From Norana najaformis (taxonomy: Eukaryota > Annelida > Clitellata > Crassiclitellata > Hormogastridae): a DNA stretch of 64,000 nt. The notes below the pieces were generated by a model, which made no database searches, was not told the DNA's origin, and worked only from the letters and a program-made list of their open reading frames with translations. The stretch's first letter is position 1. Every line of letters starts with the position of its first letter. The stretch lies in contig OZ029918.1 of assembly GCA_964023275.1 (NCBI GenBank), positions 18,828,361 through 18,892,360 of the forward strand. Direction: 5' to 3'. Positions 23,301 to 35,100 of the stretch are shown in pieces. A program made the translations under genes and the position numbers.

Positions 23301-26300
23301 AGGGACTCTGGAACGGCTAATCCTCGTCTGGATTCGACATCACAAATGTACCGTGGAAGGCGACCGCATTGAAACGCTGTAATGTTATGGACAAACGCTG
23401 AAAGAGGTAACCTGTTTCTCTACCATCTCCGGATATGAGGGACAATATACATCCCAAGTTTGTGAGAAAGGTCATACCCAAACCATTGATAGGGCCCAAA
23501 GTCTCAAAGGCCAGAGGAACAAAGTGGTATGCATGAATCAAGTGATCATATTTCAAAGTTTTTCTATCGACTGCCAGTTCAGCTGTGCCTCCTGCTGTAA
23601 CAGAGGTTGCCTGTTAGTAAGAATGTGCAAGCGTGTCAATCACGGTGACATCCCATAGGAGGCTGCTCCCCGAACGCCAAGGAATCAGGGTAAGGCTATC
23701 CGGTCTCTTGCTGTCTGTTCTAGAGAGACCCGTAGGTTCTTTCACTGATGGGAAGCCAGCTCGAGTCAGACTTCTGTGAATAAGGTCGTTGAGACAAGCG
23801 TGACGTGCCATTCTGCCAGGACCCAAGCGGCAAGAGAGACCATGCGACCCCTCAGCGGTCACCAGAGCTCCACATGTGCAATTATGTGGTTGACATAGGA
23901 TAGCTCCGAGACGGAGGCCTACGGCTATACAAACGGCTTCGTCATCCAGGCAAAGACCGATTGAATTAATGGGGAGGGCAAACAGCCAGTCCCCGGCATG
24001 AGGCGATGACACCGCCTTTAGACGTGCCTGATGGTACGCATCGTTATTATTGGTAATAAGTGTAGTTTTTGATATCTCGTATAGAGGTTTATCCCACTGG
24101 GATTGTCTATGCCAGAGGTTAGTATTAAGTTGTGGAGTCTTGGTGAGTGCACACCAATGTTCCACCATAGTGTTGAGATGAAAATCTGGTGATATTTGGC
24201 CTTTATGAAGAATGGCAGTTTGCAACGTTTGGGTGCCTGCAGCAGATGCCAAGAAGGCGGGTAGCGCAAGCGAAGACACCCAGCGTAGGCCTAAACCTCC
24301 AGCTTTTATGGGGAGGGAGGCCTGAAGCCACTGATGGTCTGTGAGGGCCAAATTAAAAATAGAGACAAAACCTTCACGAAGCAGCAGATCGTACCTCTCC
24401 AGTAACGGGTGACCCACACACGGGCAACATCTCAAAGTGTGCAGTAACTTGGGTGAACTAAATGTGGTCCTGAGGAGCACTTAGGCATCATGTTTAGCTA
24501 TGGTCAACAATCTGGAAATTGCCAGCGAAAGTTCAGCACAACGAGACTCCAAGCAGGCAGAAAGAGCCTCTGCAGTACATAGTGGCGCTCCTAATAGGAC
24601 AGCGCTCTCCAGTTTGGTTTGAGTGAAGCTACTCAAAGAAGCATGGCTATTCGCAAACAGTGAATGTGAAATAATTTCGCATTTTGTATGATTAAGCCTG
24701 TTCTATGAAACTTACGTCAGCTGCCACTGTGGGTGCATCGCCCCCCAGAGATAAGTCATCTAAGTATCCTATCACCAGGTCCAAAGATAACTGTTCCAGG
24801 ATCTGTTGTAATGGGAGACAAAACAAGAGTGGGCCCAAGGTCCCCATGCTGTGGACCTACTTCAGAAGAAATGGAGAAATACCTGAATTTCAGTTCCGTG
24901 GCAGAACCGTAGGCTAGATAGACAAACGGTAGTAACTCCGGGAGGATGTCTGCTAATGAGTTCAGCATGTGATCTCTATACAAGCTATTAAATGCGTTAG
25001 CAAAGTCAAGTTTAACCAGTATCGAGCCATCTGGCATGTCTTCTAAAAAGCACCTAACCGAGTGCACTGCAGCCTCCCCACCTCCAGGGGTTCCCACTCC
25101 TACCTGTTTATTACCAAAGAATGCTGAAGTCCTACCTAGATAGGGCAAACTTGTTTGCGCACTTAGAAGCCAGCCTACGCCAATAGTAGCCAATAACAAT
25201 TGGACGCAAGCCACCCGATTTTTTACTTAACGCAAACAGAGTTCCACCAAAAAGTATAGGTTGAATGTCCGCTGGACAGGAGCCTGCTAACAAAAGGTTA
25301 ACTAATGCTGCTAGACTCGAAGACAATTCAGGACCTATTTCTTTACAATTCATTAAGTCTTTGATGTGCTGGGGATGCAGGCCATCAGGTCCCCCGCCGA
25401 ACCTGTGGGGAACGAGAGGATGTTATTATGTACCTCATCTGGAGTTGTTTGGAATGGGGTTACCTTTGTGGTGGGAGGTATGATGGGGCGCCCCGCTGGG
25501 TGTTTGGGGTGTTTGATCGAAAGCTCTTCGAAGGTATCCTTATTAATCGGCGCAGGCTTATCCTTTGAACACAGGATTCTGACCGCTGTCCTTATATTAC
25601 CATCTTCGAGCTTCGAGGAAACAGCTGCCGCTATAGCTTGCTTGTTACTCAGTTTAGATTTTTGATGTACCTTAAGAGTTGGTTCAGGAGACAATATTTC
25701 CATTAATTTAGTAGTCAAATCATCATAGAAACACTCCACTCGGCGTTTAATGGTGGAGGTCAGATTGTGCCGTTTGCCTCCCCTAGTTGGTTGTTCCAAT
25801 ATTATGGCTGAAAAAGAAAGCATGGTTTGCCATGAGTCAAAATTCATGGGTTCTGCCACGATCTTATTAATGATTTCTATAAGTAGCTTCCCTACACAAG
25901 TTCTAGCTGCTTTAGGAATGTGCTCAAGTGTTCTGCTTGATAAAGTTGGATGAGTCAAGGTATGTGCATTTACATCTTTTTGTAGGTCCTAGCTTTTGTA
26001 GGATAAGTCCCCTTTGTCATCCACATCCACCAGTAGTCATGGCTTCAACCTGTCCGTGTCTGCAGCTGCAGAGATATTTTGGTTAATAGGGTGTATGAGG
26101 CTTTCCAAGGGGGGCTTTCGTGAACCCGGACATGGGTTATTGCGTGGTCCATGTAAGTGTACGCAGCCGTCTCTGTTGTGTAAGAGTCTAATGGCCCGGC
26201 AACTACTGCATGTACCGTGTGCCTTCTGCCAAGACCCAGCAGAGGACGGCAAACGTCGTCTCTGTTCATTTCCCAAAACACTTGCAAACAGTCTACGAGA

Positions 26301-26330
26301 CACAAAAAAGAGGTGAAACGAGTGCCTCAC
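23301..26330 (-). mobile_element. RLE-type non-LTR retrotransposon, copy B (fuller, decayed)
   Basis: From the 5' side (right), antisense frames give a putative zinc-finger region around 26250-26090 (CSSCRAIRLLHNRDGCVHLH, then NPCPGSRKPP) and QPTRGGKRHNLTSTIKRR (25780). Then follow LSFPTGSAGD (25420), the YYWRRLASKCAN block (25180), VKLDFANAFNSL (25010), QHGDLGP (24850) and GYLDDLSLGG (24750). The best-preserved part is a 288-codon frame, 24480 to 23614. It carries DDEAVCIAVGLRLG, a CxC...H...C zinc knuckle (CTCGALVTAEGSHGLSC) and KRPDSLTLIPW...LLWDVTVIDT, which looks like the PD-(D/E)xK nuclease. A last frame (23556 to 23317) holds FVPLAFETLGPI and LFQRLSITLQRF. Frameshifts and stops separate the parts. 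Confidence 0.8.
23614..24480 (-). CDS. RLE retrotransposon C-terminal region: RT thumb, CCHC knuckle, restriction-like nuclease
   Basis: This 288-codon uninterrupted frame is the best-preserved piece of copy B. Residues 1-100 continue the RT thumb (LHTLRCCPC..., then SLPIKAGGLGLRWVSSLALP). Residues about 165-200 hold the DDEAVCIAVGLRLG block. Around residues 195-215 sits a Cys/His cluster (CTCGALVTAEGSHGLSC), and the last 60 residues carry R(P)DSLTLIPW and LLWDVTVIDT, where the first Asp and the later WDVT fit the Asp positions of restriction-like endonucleases. Elements of this type nick specific targets with the C-terminal nuclease. Upstream frames are shifted, so no full protein is made. 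Confidence 0.7.
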   Translation of the reverse strand: MLLRTTFSSPKLLHTLRCCPCVGHPLLERYDLLLREGFVSIFNLALTDHQWLQASLPIKAGGLGLRWVSSLALPAFLASAAGTQTLQTAILHKGQISPDFHLNTMVEHWCALTKTPQLNTNLWHRQSQWDKPLYEISKTTLITNNNDAYHQARLKAVSSPHAGDWLFALPINSIGLCLDDEAVCIAVGLRLGAILCQPHNCTCGALVTAEGSHGLSCRLGPGRMARHACLNDLIHRSLTRAGFPSVKEPTGLSRTDSKRPDSLTLIPWRSGSSLLWDVTVIDTLAHSY

Positions 26331-26590
26331 AATGCTGAAAATGAAAACCGAAAGACCCAGTGTCTTAAAAAGAAACCTCGGTATAAGACTAGGGCGATAA
26401 ACCGACAGAGGGGCGTGTCAGTCAAACAAGTGCGACTCGAAATGGACGGGAATAAGCCTCATCAATTACCGAGACAAATAAACAAGAAAAACCTGAAAAT
26501 ACCTGACAGAACAACCGACCAACAGAACTGCGTGAATGTCAGTTTTTAAGAACCTTTAAACAGAACGTTAAGGAGTGTGCAAAGTGAAGT
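26331..26590. other. spacer between RLE copy B and piggyBac copy A
   Basis: An open + frame here (26217-26549) is Lys/Arg/Asn-rich with no motif. It could be the 5' untranslated region of the RLE element read backwards. Confidence 0.35.
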
Positions 26591-27761
26591 TTAACCCTTA
26601 ACCGACGAGAGAAATTTTTCCGCCTAGGCCCTGACGACGAGCGATTTTTACCGGAAAACGCCTATTAATTAAATAGTTTTCAACTTGTTGTATCTCAGTC
26701 AGTTCTTGACCTACAGACATGAGGTTACCATCAATCTTTAGCATTTTATCTCCTCTTCCCATCCATTCGTCTAGTTTTTGATACAAAAAATTTTGGGGTA
26801 CCCAAAGTTGCCCCAAACCGTACCCCACCCCATGTTTAAAACTTTTTTCATGTTCAGGCTCCTATGGAAAAACATTTTCAGTGACAACATATGTAGTGTC
26901 AGCATAAAAATCGTGCAGAAATCAATTCCAGACAAAACCTCACAAGAATTTTGAAAATATTTTCATAAATGAAGGAGATACAGTATTTTTAGTATGTAAG
27001 ATGAAGTCGTACAAATTGAAGGAAATATAAGAAAACACCTGAAAAGTAAGAAATGTCTAACTTATCAGATCTTGGTCATTCTTTGACACACAGACTTGAG
27101 GTTAATATCATTCTTTAGCATTTTATTTCCTCTTTCAAACCATCTTCCAGTTTTTGAGAAAACAATTTTGGTGGTACCCATAGTTGCCCCAAACTGTACC
27201 CACCCCATTTGAAAACTTTTTTCATGTTCAAACCCCTATAGAAAACATTTTCAGTGACAACTCATGTAGTGTCAGCACATGGACTGTGCAGCAATTAACA
27301 TAAGACAAAACCTCCAAAAAGTTTGAAAATATTTTCATAAATGAAGGAGATATAATATTTTTAGTATGCAGACAGTAGTCGTACCAGAGGAGTAACAAGA
27401 AATACCTAAAAAGTAAAATTTTTAACTTATCAGATCTTGGTAATTTTTGGCATACAGACTTGAGGTTACCATCATTCCTTAGCTTTTTATCTACTCTTTC
27501 AATCCTTCTGTCCAGTTTTTGATAGAAAAATGTTGGGGCAATCAAAGTTGCCTACTTTCCCCATCACCTCCCAAACACATACATAGTAATAAAAGCATGA
27601 CATCAAAAACACTGCAGCATGCACACCAACAGGACAGCAACAGTAACATTACAACAAGCCAGGCACACAGAGAGGCAAACACACTGAAGTTTGTTTCCTT
27701 TTCAAATATTTGGTAGCTCTCAAAAGAGCCATTTTTATGAATGCTTGAGTGCACCGGATGG

Positions 27762-28142
27762 TCACCTTGAAGATGGATGAAGCCTCCTGAATCGACTCCT
27801 TTTTCTCAATAGACTGGACTGAACAGTTCTAAGATGACAATTTAGAATGGAAATTTTAAAGTTGTATCGATGTGTTATATTGCTTACCTTTCTTACACTC
27901 CACAGAACCACAATCTGATTTTGCTCGTTGCAAATGTGGAAGCATAAAACTTTGCACAAAGCAACTTTACATGCTTCACATTCATACTGAGCCTTCTTAG
28001 GGCAGCCTTTGGGATTCTTGATCTTGTTCTCTAAAACATAAGATGCTAGAGGAGAAGTAGGTTTCCATTTTATTCTGTGGGGTTTACCTGCCTTCTGTGC
28101 ATTTGACCTACTCTGCTCACCATGCAGGCCTGGTCTGTTCAA
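27762..28142 (-). pseudogene. piggyBac transposase C-terminal remnant with zinc ribbon (copy A)
   Basis: This 126-codon antisense frame holds two linked blocks: LHGEQSRSNAQKAGK... KWKPTSPLASYVLENK, and CPKKAQYECEACKVALCKV..CFHI, the cysteine-rich C-terminal domain that binds TIR DNA in piggyBac. Copy B keeps the same cysteine motif at about 57845-57900. The segment between this block and the N-terminus lost the DDD triad. Confidence 0.65.
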
Positions 28143-28295
28143 CTAGCACATCAAAACAGCTTATCCAAAAGCAGTTAGAAAAATTTCAAAAATGGTGCAT
28201 CAGGGGCTGGTCCGCCACAGACGTTTGTAAATGGAACAGTTAGGGGTCAAATTGGAAAATCTGCTACTTGTTCAGTCCTGTCTATCTCGCCCAAG

Positions 28296-28523
28296 TCATC
28301 CGCCTGACCCAGTTTGATGGTCCGCTAGCGTGTATCCGTAGCCGTCTAATTCGGAGTCGATGTCAGAATGTTCTTTAGCCAAAACCACTTTATCTTCTTC
28401 ACTGGTAGCAAAAGACAGGTTTTTATTGTCAGATGAGTCAAAACTGTCATCATCTGATGCAAATTCATCAAGAATTTTCCGAATTTCGTCGTCAGTAAGG
28501 CCACAACAACAACACGCCGCCAT
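28296..28523 (-). pseudogene. piggyBac transposase N-terminal remnant (copy A)
   Basis: This is a 76-codon frame starting MAACCCCGLTDDE, followed by an acidic stretch (DSFDSSDNKNLSFATSEEDK and DIDSELDGYG). Acidic, Ser-rich N-termini preceding the dimerisation domain are usual in piggyBac transposases. Copy B begins similarly (MVACCRCGLTDDE at 56985). The frame ends in a stop before the catalytic domain, which is deleted. Confidence 0.65.
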
Positions 28524-28786
28524 TTTGGGTTATTTAAATTGGTGATTTAAATGTCCGATTTGATTGGTCGATTTTTATGTTTATAACCGAATTCTAAAAA
28601 TATCTTCCACTTATTTCTGTACTTAATTATAATATCTTGGCCTGATTGATGTAAATTTTCAAAAATATAACGTCTGCGATAGGCTGAGAGTGGTCTAGAT
28701 AATAGTACATGCCCACTACCAATTACTACCATCTCGTCGTGACAGCTACACTACCAATCACTACCTACTCGTCTGTATTGGGTTAA

Positions 28787-28965
28787 AACCAAATCGCCTG
28801 CCACGAAAACATAGTCCGCCGTCTTGATCAAGGGCCATTCCAGAATATTATTATTATTATCATTATCATCATCATTATTATTAATACTGAGGTGTTATGC
28901 ACCCAAGGGCTACATAAAATCAGTCTGGAGAGGAGAAAATAGTTTTTGCTATTTCTTTTTTCTAG
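28787..28965 (+). promoter_or_regulatory. spacer between piggyBac copy A and first AMBRA1 coding exon
   Basis: About 180 bp separate the transposon end from the exon. It holds an ATT/ATC trinucleotide run (28847-28883) and the branch/pyrimidine tract of the acceptor at 28965. I do not see a clear core promoter. The true promoter probably lies upstream of an untranslated exon that I cannot place. Confidence 0.35.
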
Positions 28966-29114
28966 AAAAGGGCACTATGGTTCCACATAAGAGACTCAAA
29001 ACTCACCTTGTCCACTGCATACATCAGCGAGAACTTGGACTTCATTTCAGTCAACGAGACGATTTGTTAAAGAGCTTTGTTGAAGAAAAAGCATCATTAC
29101 CCAATAAAAATCAG
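28966..29114 (+). CDS. AMBRA1: AMBRA1 first coding exon
   Basis: A pyrimidine tract and AG at 28964-28965 form a good acceptor, so at least one untranslated exon probably lies upstream. The ATG at 28977 opens 46 codons that end at a GT donor at 29115 in phase 0. The peptide has a basic, helical segment (RELGLHFSQRDDLLKSFVEE) that resembles the short N-terminal helix preceding the WD40 domain in vertebrate AMBRA1 (RERG... LLQELVED). The reading frame stays open upstream of the ATG for some distance, so a longer N-terminus cannot be excluded. The phase matches the next exon exactly. This is the least conserved exon, so confidence is a little lower than for the WD40 exons. Confidence 0.7.
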
Positions 29115-32100
29115 GTTAATGTTTGATCATACATTAATTATGTGAATAGAAAGCTGAGTTTACTTTTGCAGGATTCAGTTGTTGTTTGCTACCAAGGACA
29201 TTAGCATAAGAAGGCCACAGCTCCTCTAATCACATTGTAATGGACCAGAGATATTTCTGCCTCCATGTTTCAGCCAAAAAATCTCAGTTTAGCTGTACAT
29301 ATATAGTGTCATAACATTGAGTACAGGTACTTTATTAGCACATACAAACAGCCTGTTCGATTTTTACTGCTACTTTATATGCATAGGTATGACTGTTACA
29401 TAGGTTTAGTACAAGATAGCTGTGAGGGTATACATTTTTAAGGGTGTAGTCACATGGGTCCAGGGAGCAATGGGTTTTTGCTGACAAGCCTGGGCTAGCC
29501 ATAAGACCTGTGGTATCACATTTTAGCTAAAAGTTTTCAAGTTTTAGATGCACACGAATGTTCTAACCACAGGTATACGCGTACAGTAACAAACATGATC
29601 TCCAGTACAAGGAGCAAGTCTTTCTGGCCACCAAATTTTAGTTTAGAGATTTCAGTTTAGATTAAAAAACAATGCCATGACCTTGTGAGTCACTGGCACT
29701 GTGTGCTAGCACCTGAATGCCTTACAAGAGCCAGAAGTCCTATTGAGATTTCAGTCGAAATGTGGAAAATTGTCATAACCTGGAGGGTTGGAAGGTCTTA
29801 GGGGCATGGAAACTATTAAAAATTGTGAAAAGGTTGTCAGTCTTTGATCTTGCATTTTTAACGCAGCTTCTTGTGTTTATAATTACTTACAAGTGTGTGT
29901 GTGTGTGTGTGCATTTGGATATTTGCATTGTGCCTCTTAGAACCTTACAAAGGCACTAAAACATAGCTGGGATGACTTATTTGATTAAATATCCATACCC
30001 ATTTTCCAGCTGATGTGTTGCGCTTGAGTGTGTAAACAAATGGCATGGTTATCTTGGTGCTAAACTTGAATTTCTTCCGTTTGCTTGTAAATTTTTATCC
30101 TTTTTGATTCGATAAATGTGTTTAGTCTTTGTTTTGTCAAAATTCTATTCTATGTTCCTTCTTACTACTTATCTTGGAGGCGGTGGGCTGGCGATTTTCT
30201 GCTGGGTAAATCTACAAGTGAAACAGATTGAACTTGCAAAGAAATACTCCATCTTCTAAGTTCTTGTGAGTTCTTTTTGTATGTCTCATGGTCCACTCTC
30301 CATCACAGTCATCTGTGGACCTGCAACCTTGCCTCCATGTAATTGTTCTTCCAGGAGTTCACCAGCTTGATTTGACAGGGAAAGAAAAAGTGCATAGGCT
30401 GCCAATTTTGATATTGGAGAAGAAACTGTTATTGCTCCTCATCCTTCTTGCTATGTGCTTCGGAAACTCCGAACGTGCTGTCATCATTCAACTCTAGTTG
30501 GGAACCTGTTGGTTGGGCTTTGTGTGTATGCGCAAGTTTGCCAATGGTGACTCTTTCAGTCAGCTGAGCAATGTTTACTAATGGATAAATGTTCCGTTCT
30601 TAATGACATTTAACATCGTTAATGCAGAGAGTGCCTCTGTTGAGTTTATCTTGAAGAGGCACTATACAAATTTCAAATTACAATTACATTTACAATTCCA
30701 AAGATACCTGCAGGAACTGGCCAAGCTGTGGCCAAAGCTGTGCACAGTGGAATACAAGAATGGGACCTGGAAGGCTTGGTCCAAGGTATGTGTTTTGACA
30801 CAACCAGCTCTAACATTGGCCGACTATCAGGTGCCTGCATCATTCTGGAATAGCTACTGGTCTGGCCTCTTTTACACTTCGGCTTTCAACACCATATCGT
30901 GGAACTTGTATTGGCTGCCACCTCTGGAGTGTGTATGGGGCCTAGCCATAGACCAGAAGTCCTTGTTTTCAAACAGTTTCAAGAACAGTGGTCATCCATC
31001 AACAAAGAAAGATATGATGATGCCTTCTCTGACGATTTCTTCTCTTCTGAGCTCATCAAAATCTTAGATGAAGTCATTGTATTCTGTGAGCAGCAGCTGC
31101 TGGATCAGCAACTTCGTGAGGACTACTGCGAAATACTCCAACTAATGCTTGTGGTTTTGAAAAGAATGCCAAGTCATGGGACAAACTTCCAAGCCCCTGG
31201 GCCGATGCATCAGGCTGGCTGGATGTCGAAAAGAATACACAGTATCAGAAGTTTGGCTCTTCATGTCACAGTTCAAACTGTCGGCGAAAGAATCTCGGAG
31301 ACTGCTAGGTGTGAACATATTTCTCACAAAACTTTACATCAGGTACTGGTTCCTGGCATCTGTGGGTTCCACAGCAGCTAGGAATGTCCTGCTCTTCATG
31401 CAGCAATTTGATGCTTACCCTGATATCAGTGCAGCTACTTTAAGCAAGCTAGCCGGTTACCTGTGGTAGCTTTCCGAGGATTTGATCCTTCCCTTTGATC
31501 TGGAGGTGGACTTGACCACAAAGTTGTCAATGCTGAAAGCAATAACAGAAAAAGAAGAAGCAAATGACCCATTGGAATGCACAGAAGTGGACTTGGTGAC
31601 GGTACAACAGAAGACTCATTGGTTTCGTGACAATGTGGAGCAGAAATGCGTTTGGAACGCTGGGCTTGCTGGTTGGATTCCTAACTGAAGACCCAGATAC
31701 ATGGAACAGTATGGATGAGTTCAAGGCTGCAGAGGCAGTCATCTGCACACTGGCAGTCATCAACGATCATATGTCGCCATGATCTAAGACACGGCACAGA
31801 CAGGGCACTTTAAGAGCGAAGAGCAGTTGCAATATGCGCTTCAAGTTATCGAACAGAGTTGGGAAATCTTTCCTGATGCCAGAAATTTAACTCTACTTAT
31901 GAAACTATAAAAGTATACTGTATACTATAAATTCGGTATAGAGTAGTATGATTTTAAACCTGTTCTGTATCGGTTAAAGAATGTTAAAAAAACACTAAAA
32001 CTGTAGTTTCATTGTAGCTTGATGTCTTGCATAGCTTAGTCAAACTGATGGCAAACATTTTTTAATTTTACCATTTACGCTATATGGTTCAACATTAGGG

Positions 32101-35100
32101 TCATTGAGTGACCTGTAGATATTAAAATGTTTTGCTCAAAATTTGCACATAATATTTTTTTATAATAAGGAATACCTTGAAAAGGTGAGACTTAATATTG
32201 CTTTGCAATTAATTTTTGCCATATAAATAAGGGCCACCCTAATGGCCAGCAAAGGCGATGTTATGCGTGTGATTTTCAGAGAATCGAAATCGGAGGAAGA
32301 CTTTGAGGATTTCAGTATGGTACGCATAGGAACTGTGAAAGTTTTAGCATGATTAGTAGTGTCCGTACTAGCGATCTGTTGGACTTTTCCAGGGAATTGG
32401 TGGACAAAATTCAGGTAGTAGTTCTGTGTTCACTAGGCTGTGCTTTGTTGTTGCACTACCCTATGACAAAAATTGGTTGAAAGATTTTACGGAATGCATT
32501 GGCCCACTTGTTCGCAATGATGAGTCGACTGTTTGTGACTGTTTGCACGGGCCAGCTGGTGGACTGATGTAACTGGGGGCGACATGCAGGCATTTTTGGC
32601 ACTTATCCTCATCATGGGATTCGTCAAAAAGTCCAGTTATGAAGACTGCTGGACGACCGACAACATCCTGGAGATGCCTGGCCTTCGATCCATCATGACA
32701 CACAACAGGTTTGAGTTGATTCCGACATATCTTCACCTCCTGACAACCTGGCCTATGACCGCCTGTACAAAGTGTGACTGCATCAAAGGCTGCACAGATT
32801 TGAGCGTTTATAAAACAAACAAGCAACTTAAGTGGGGCCTAAATGCGTGGACTTTGTCAGATGCAAGGACTGGTTACATGTGGAATTTAGAAATGTATAC
32901 TGGTCGGAAGGCAGAGTTGGAAGTTGGCATGACAAAGGTCGTTCTTAGTTTGTGTGGGCCATTGTATAACACAGGACACGTGTACGTGGATAACTACTTA
33001 GCTCATCATCGCTGTTTTGTTGAGCTGAAAACAAACCAAATGGATGCTTGTGGAACTCTGCAGACAAATTGCATAGGAGTGCCAGAAAAGATCAGGAAAA
33101 TTAAATTGAAGAAAGTAGGTCCTGCTGTGGTGAAGAGATGGCAATGGTCTTCTATACATCTCTTGGTTTGAAAGTAAGCAAGTGAACCTAATTTCATCTA
33201 CTCACAACACTCACAATTAAAAAAACTGTCTATGAAATCCACAAGTGATCACAAGGGTGAATTTGACAAACCAGCTGCTTTAGAATTGTAAAGTCGGTAT
33301 ATACAAGGTGTTGAATTGCTCGGATCAGCTCCTTTGGTAAATTTTAGCAGACTGACAGCAGACGTGGTGGAAGAATCTCTTTATGTACCCTCTGGAGGTG
33401 TATGTGGTCAATGGCAGCATCATATATTGTCAACTACACCAGGTCAAATATATATTTGATTCTCCAAAATTCCGTTTGATTTTGTCATACAAGGCTGCTT
33501 GCTAACCATGAGTGACCAGTTACCAGAGTTGGTCACAGGTCATCCCAGCCACCACAAAGTCAACTGATTGAGAGACATTTGTGGCAGACATCACCAGCTC
33601 TACCTGTGGTGGTAAACCCTCATGCCCAGATTGTGTCATCTGTTCAGATCGGAGTGTAAAGCAGCACCAGACTCAGACTGGTTGCAAGCAATGTGGATTA
33701 CCAATGTGTGCAGTGCCTTGCTTTGAATGATATCACACTCTTTCAGATTACAAGGCAAAGTATCCTGCAGAGTACCACTAACAATAAGTACAGGAAGTTG
33801 TCTGAACTATAGCTTACTGATAAATGAAATAACACTTGGTTATATATGCATACATAAAACTTGAACACCTTGTTAAAGAACAAGTATTAAGATAATTTGC
33901 AGTCTTTTATGTTAAGCAGTAAGAAAATTGGTCTTTCTTGATGTACCGTAATGGTGTTTTAGTTGTTTCCAGGATGAGTGGATGATGATGGTAACTACTG
34001 GCTTTAACAACTTGGCATGGGCACTCATCTGATTCAGTTCCATGCATTTCTCCACTACTGGGAGAAATGCATGCTTGCATTTCAAAAGACCTGGGCTGCT
34101 AACCAGTGTCCTCAAAAGTTCCTCCAGTTATTATCAATGTTTACTTCAGATACATTATGAAAAAGGTGATACATCATGAAACAGGTGGCTATTATACAGA
34201 GTGGCACACGAAGGTTTGACTCTGCCTGTCCACTCTTTTGCATTGTCATCTTCAGTGCCTTAACAGAGTCACCGAATCAGTGAGATCAATTCTTTTCATC
34301 ACCAAAACATTGTTTGCTGGATCAGGTACCAAAGTTTCGCCACAAGTTTATTGATGACCTGCTGCCATTCATTGAGGTGCCTTTTTAACATCTCTGGGGC
34401 ATGGTAGCCAGTTGGTTAGAACACTCACCTTGTAATGTGGAGAGTACAGGCTCAAGCCTCTCCTAAGGCAGTTACTGTGTAGGGACCTTGAACAAGTCCT
34501 TCACTCACTATTGCTCAGTGCGATCAATTGATGCCTAGTTATTATGGTGCTTAGTAAATGAAGAAATAATAATCCCTGGAGGAGAGGATTCTTCCAGTGA
34601 GTGAGAAATGAATCATCACAAACCCTGCATTAAAGAGGCAGTACTCAGCCCAGAAAATCTGCCCAGGTACTGACCAATTTCCAGTGTGGCTTACCTGTCA
34701 AAGATGGCTGAAAGTTATGGCTTGGCAGCTGTTGTGGTGTTTACAAACTAACAATTGATTCCTTGGTTCCAGGCCGTAGCACTCTCCAGTCGGCCTCCCT
34801 TTAACTTCTGACTGTCCCTCGTATGCGCACTGCTACAGCGCAGTCTAGAAGCTTTGCCTATGTTGGACCCAATAGCTGGAATCGCCTTTCCCGAGAGCTC
34901 CGGCTAGTATTTCTCAGTTTGTCTCTTCCGCAGTTTCGCAAGCGCCTGAAGTCTGTATTATTTGCCAGTGGTCTCACTGGTTCGGGTCGGGAGCGCTTCT
35001 GATGAGTCTATTCTTGAAGTGGCGCTTTATAAATGTCAGATTACAATTACAATTTGTCTCTTATGCATCAGTCGGGGTTCAGAAAGGGTCACTGTGCTGA

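Larger units (their letters stand above)
26591..28786 (-). mobile_element. piggyBac element copy A, internally deleted
   Basis: TTAA at 26591-26594 and 28783-28786 bounds the element, the invariant piggyBac target. Inside, the two ends read TTAACCCTTAACCGACGAG and (reverse strand) TTAACCCAATACAGACGAG, an imperfect 19-bp TIR. The antisense N-terminal frame (28523 to 28296) starts MAACCCCGLTDDEIRKILDE. A C-terminal frame near 28142-27880 contains GEQSRSNAQKAGK and the zinc ribbon CPKKAQYECEACK...CFHI. The catalytic DDD core is missing. The region 26600-27540 is a 3' untranslated region with three diverged direct copies of a GGTTACCATCATTCTTTAGC-like block. Copy B at 55530-58902 is the relative. 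Confidence 0.85.

Noticed and set aside
34400-34470. Functional tRNA gene
   Set aside because: The A and B boxes are recognisable, but I do not see a proper cloverleaf, and the sequence continues into a repeat body shared with another locus, so it is a SINE.
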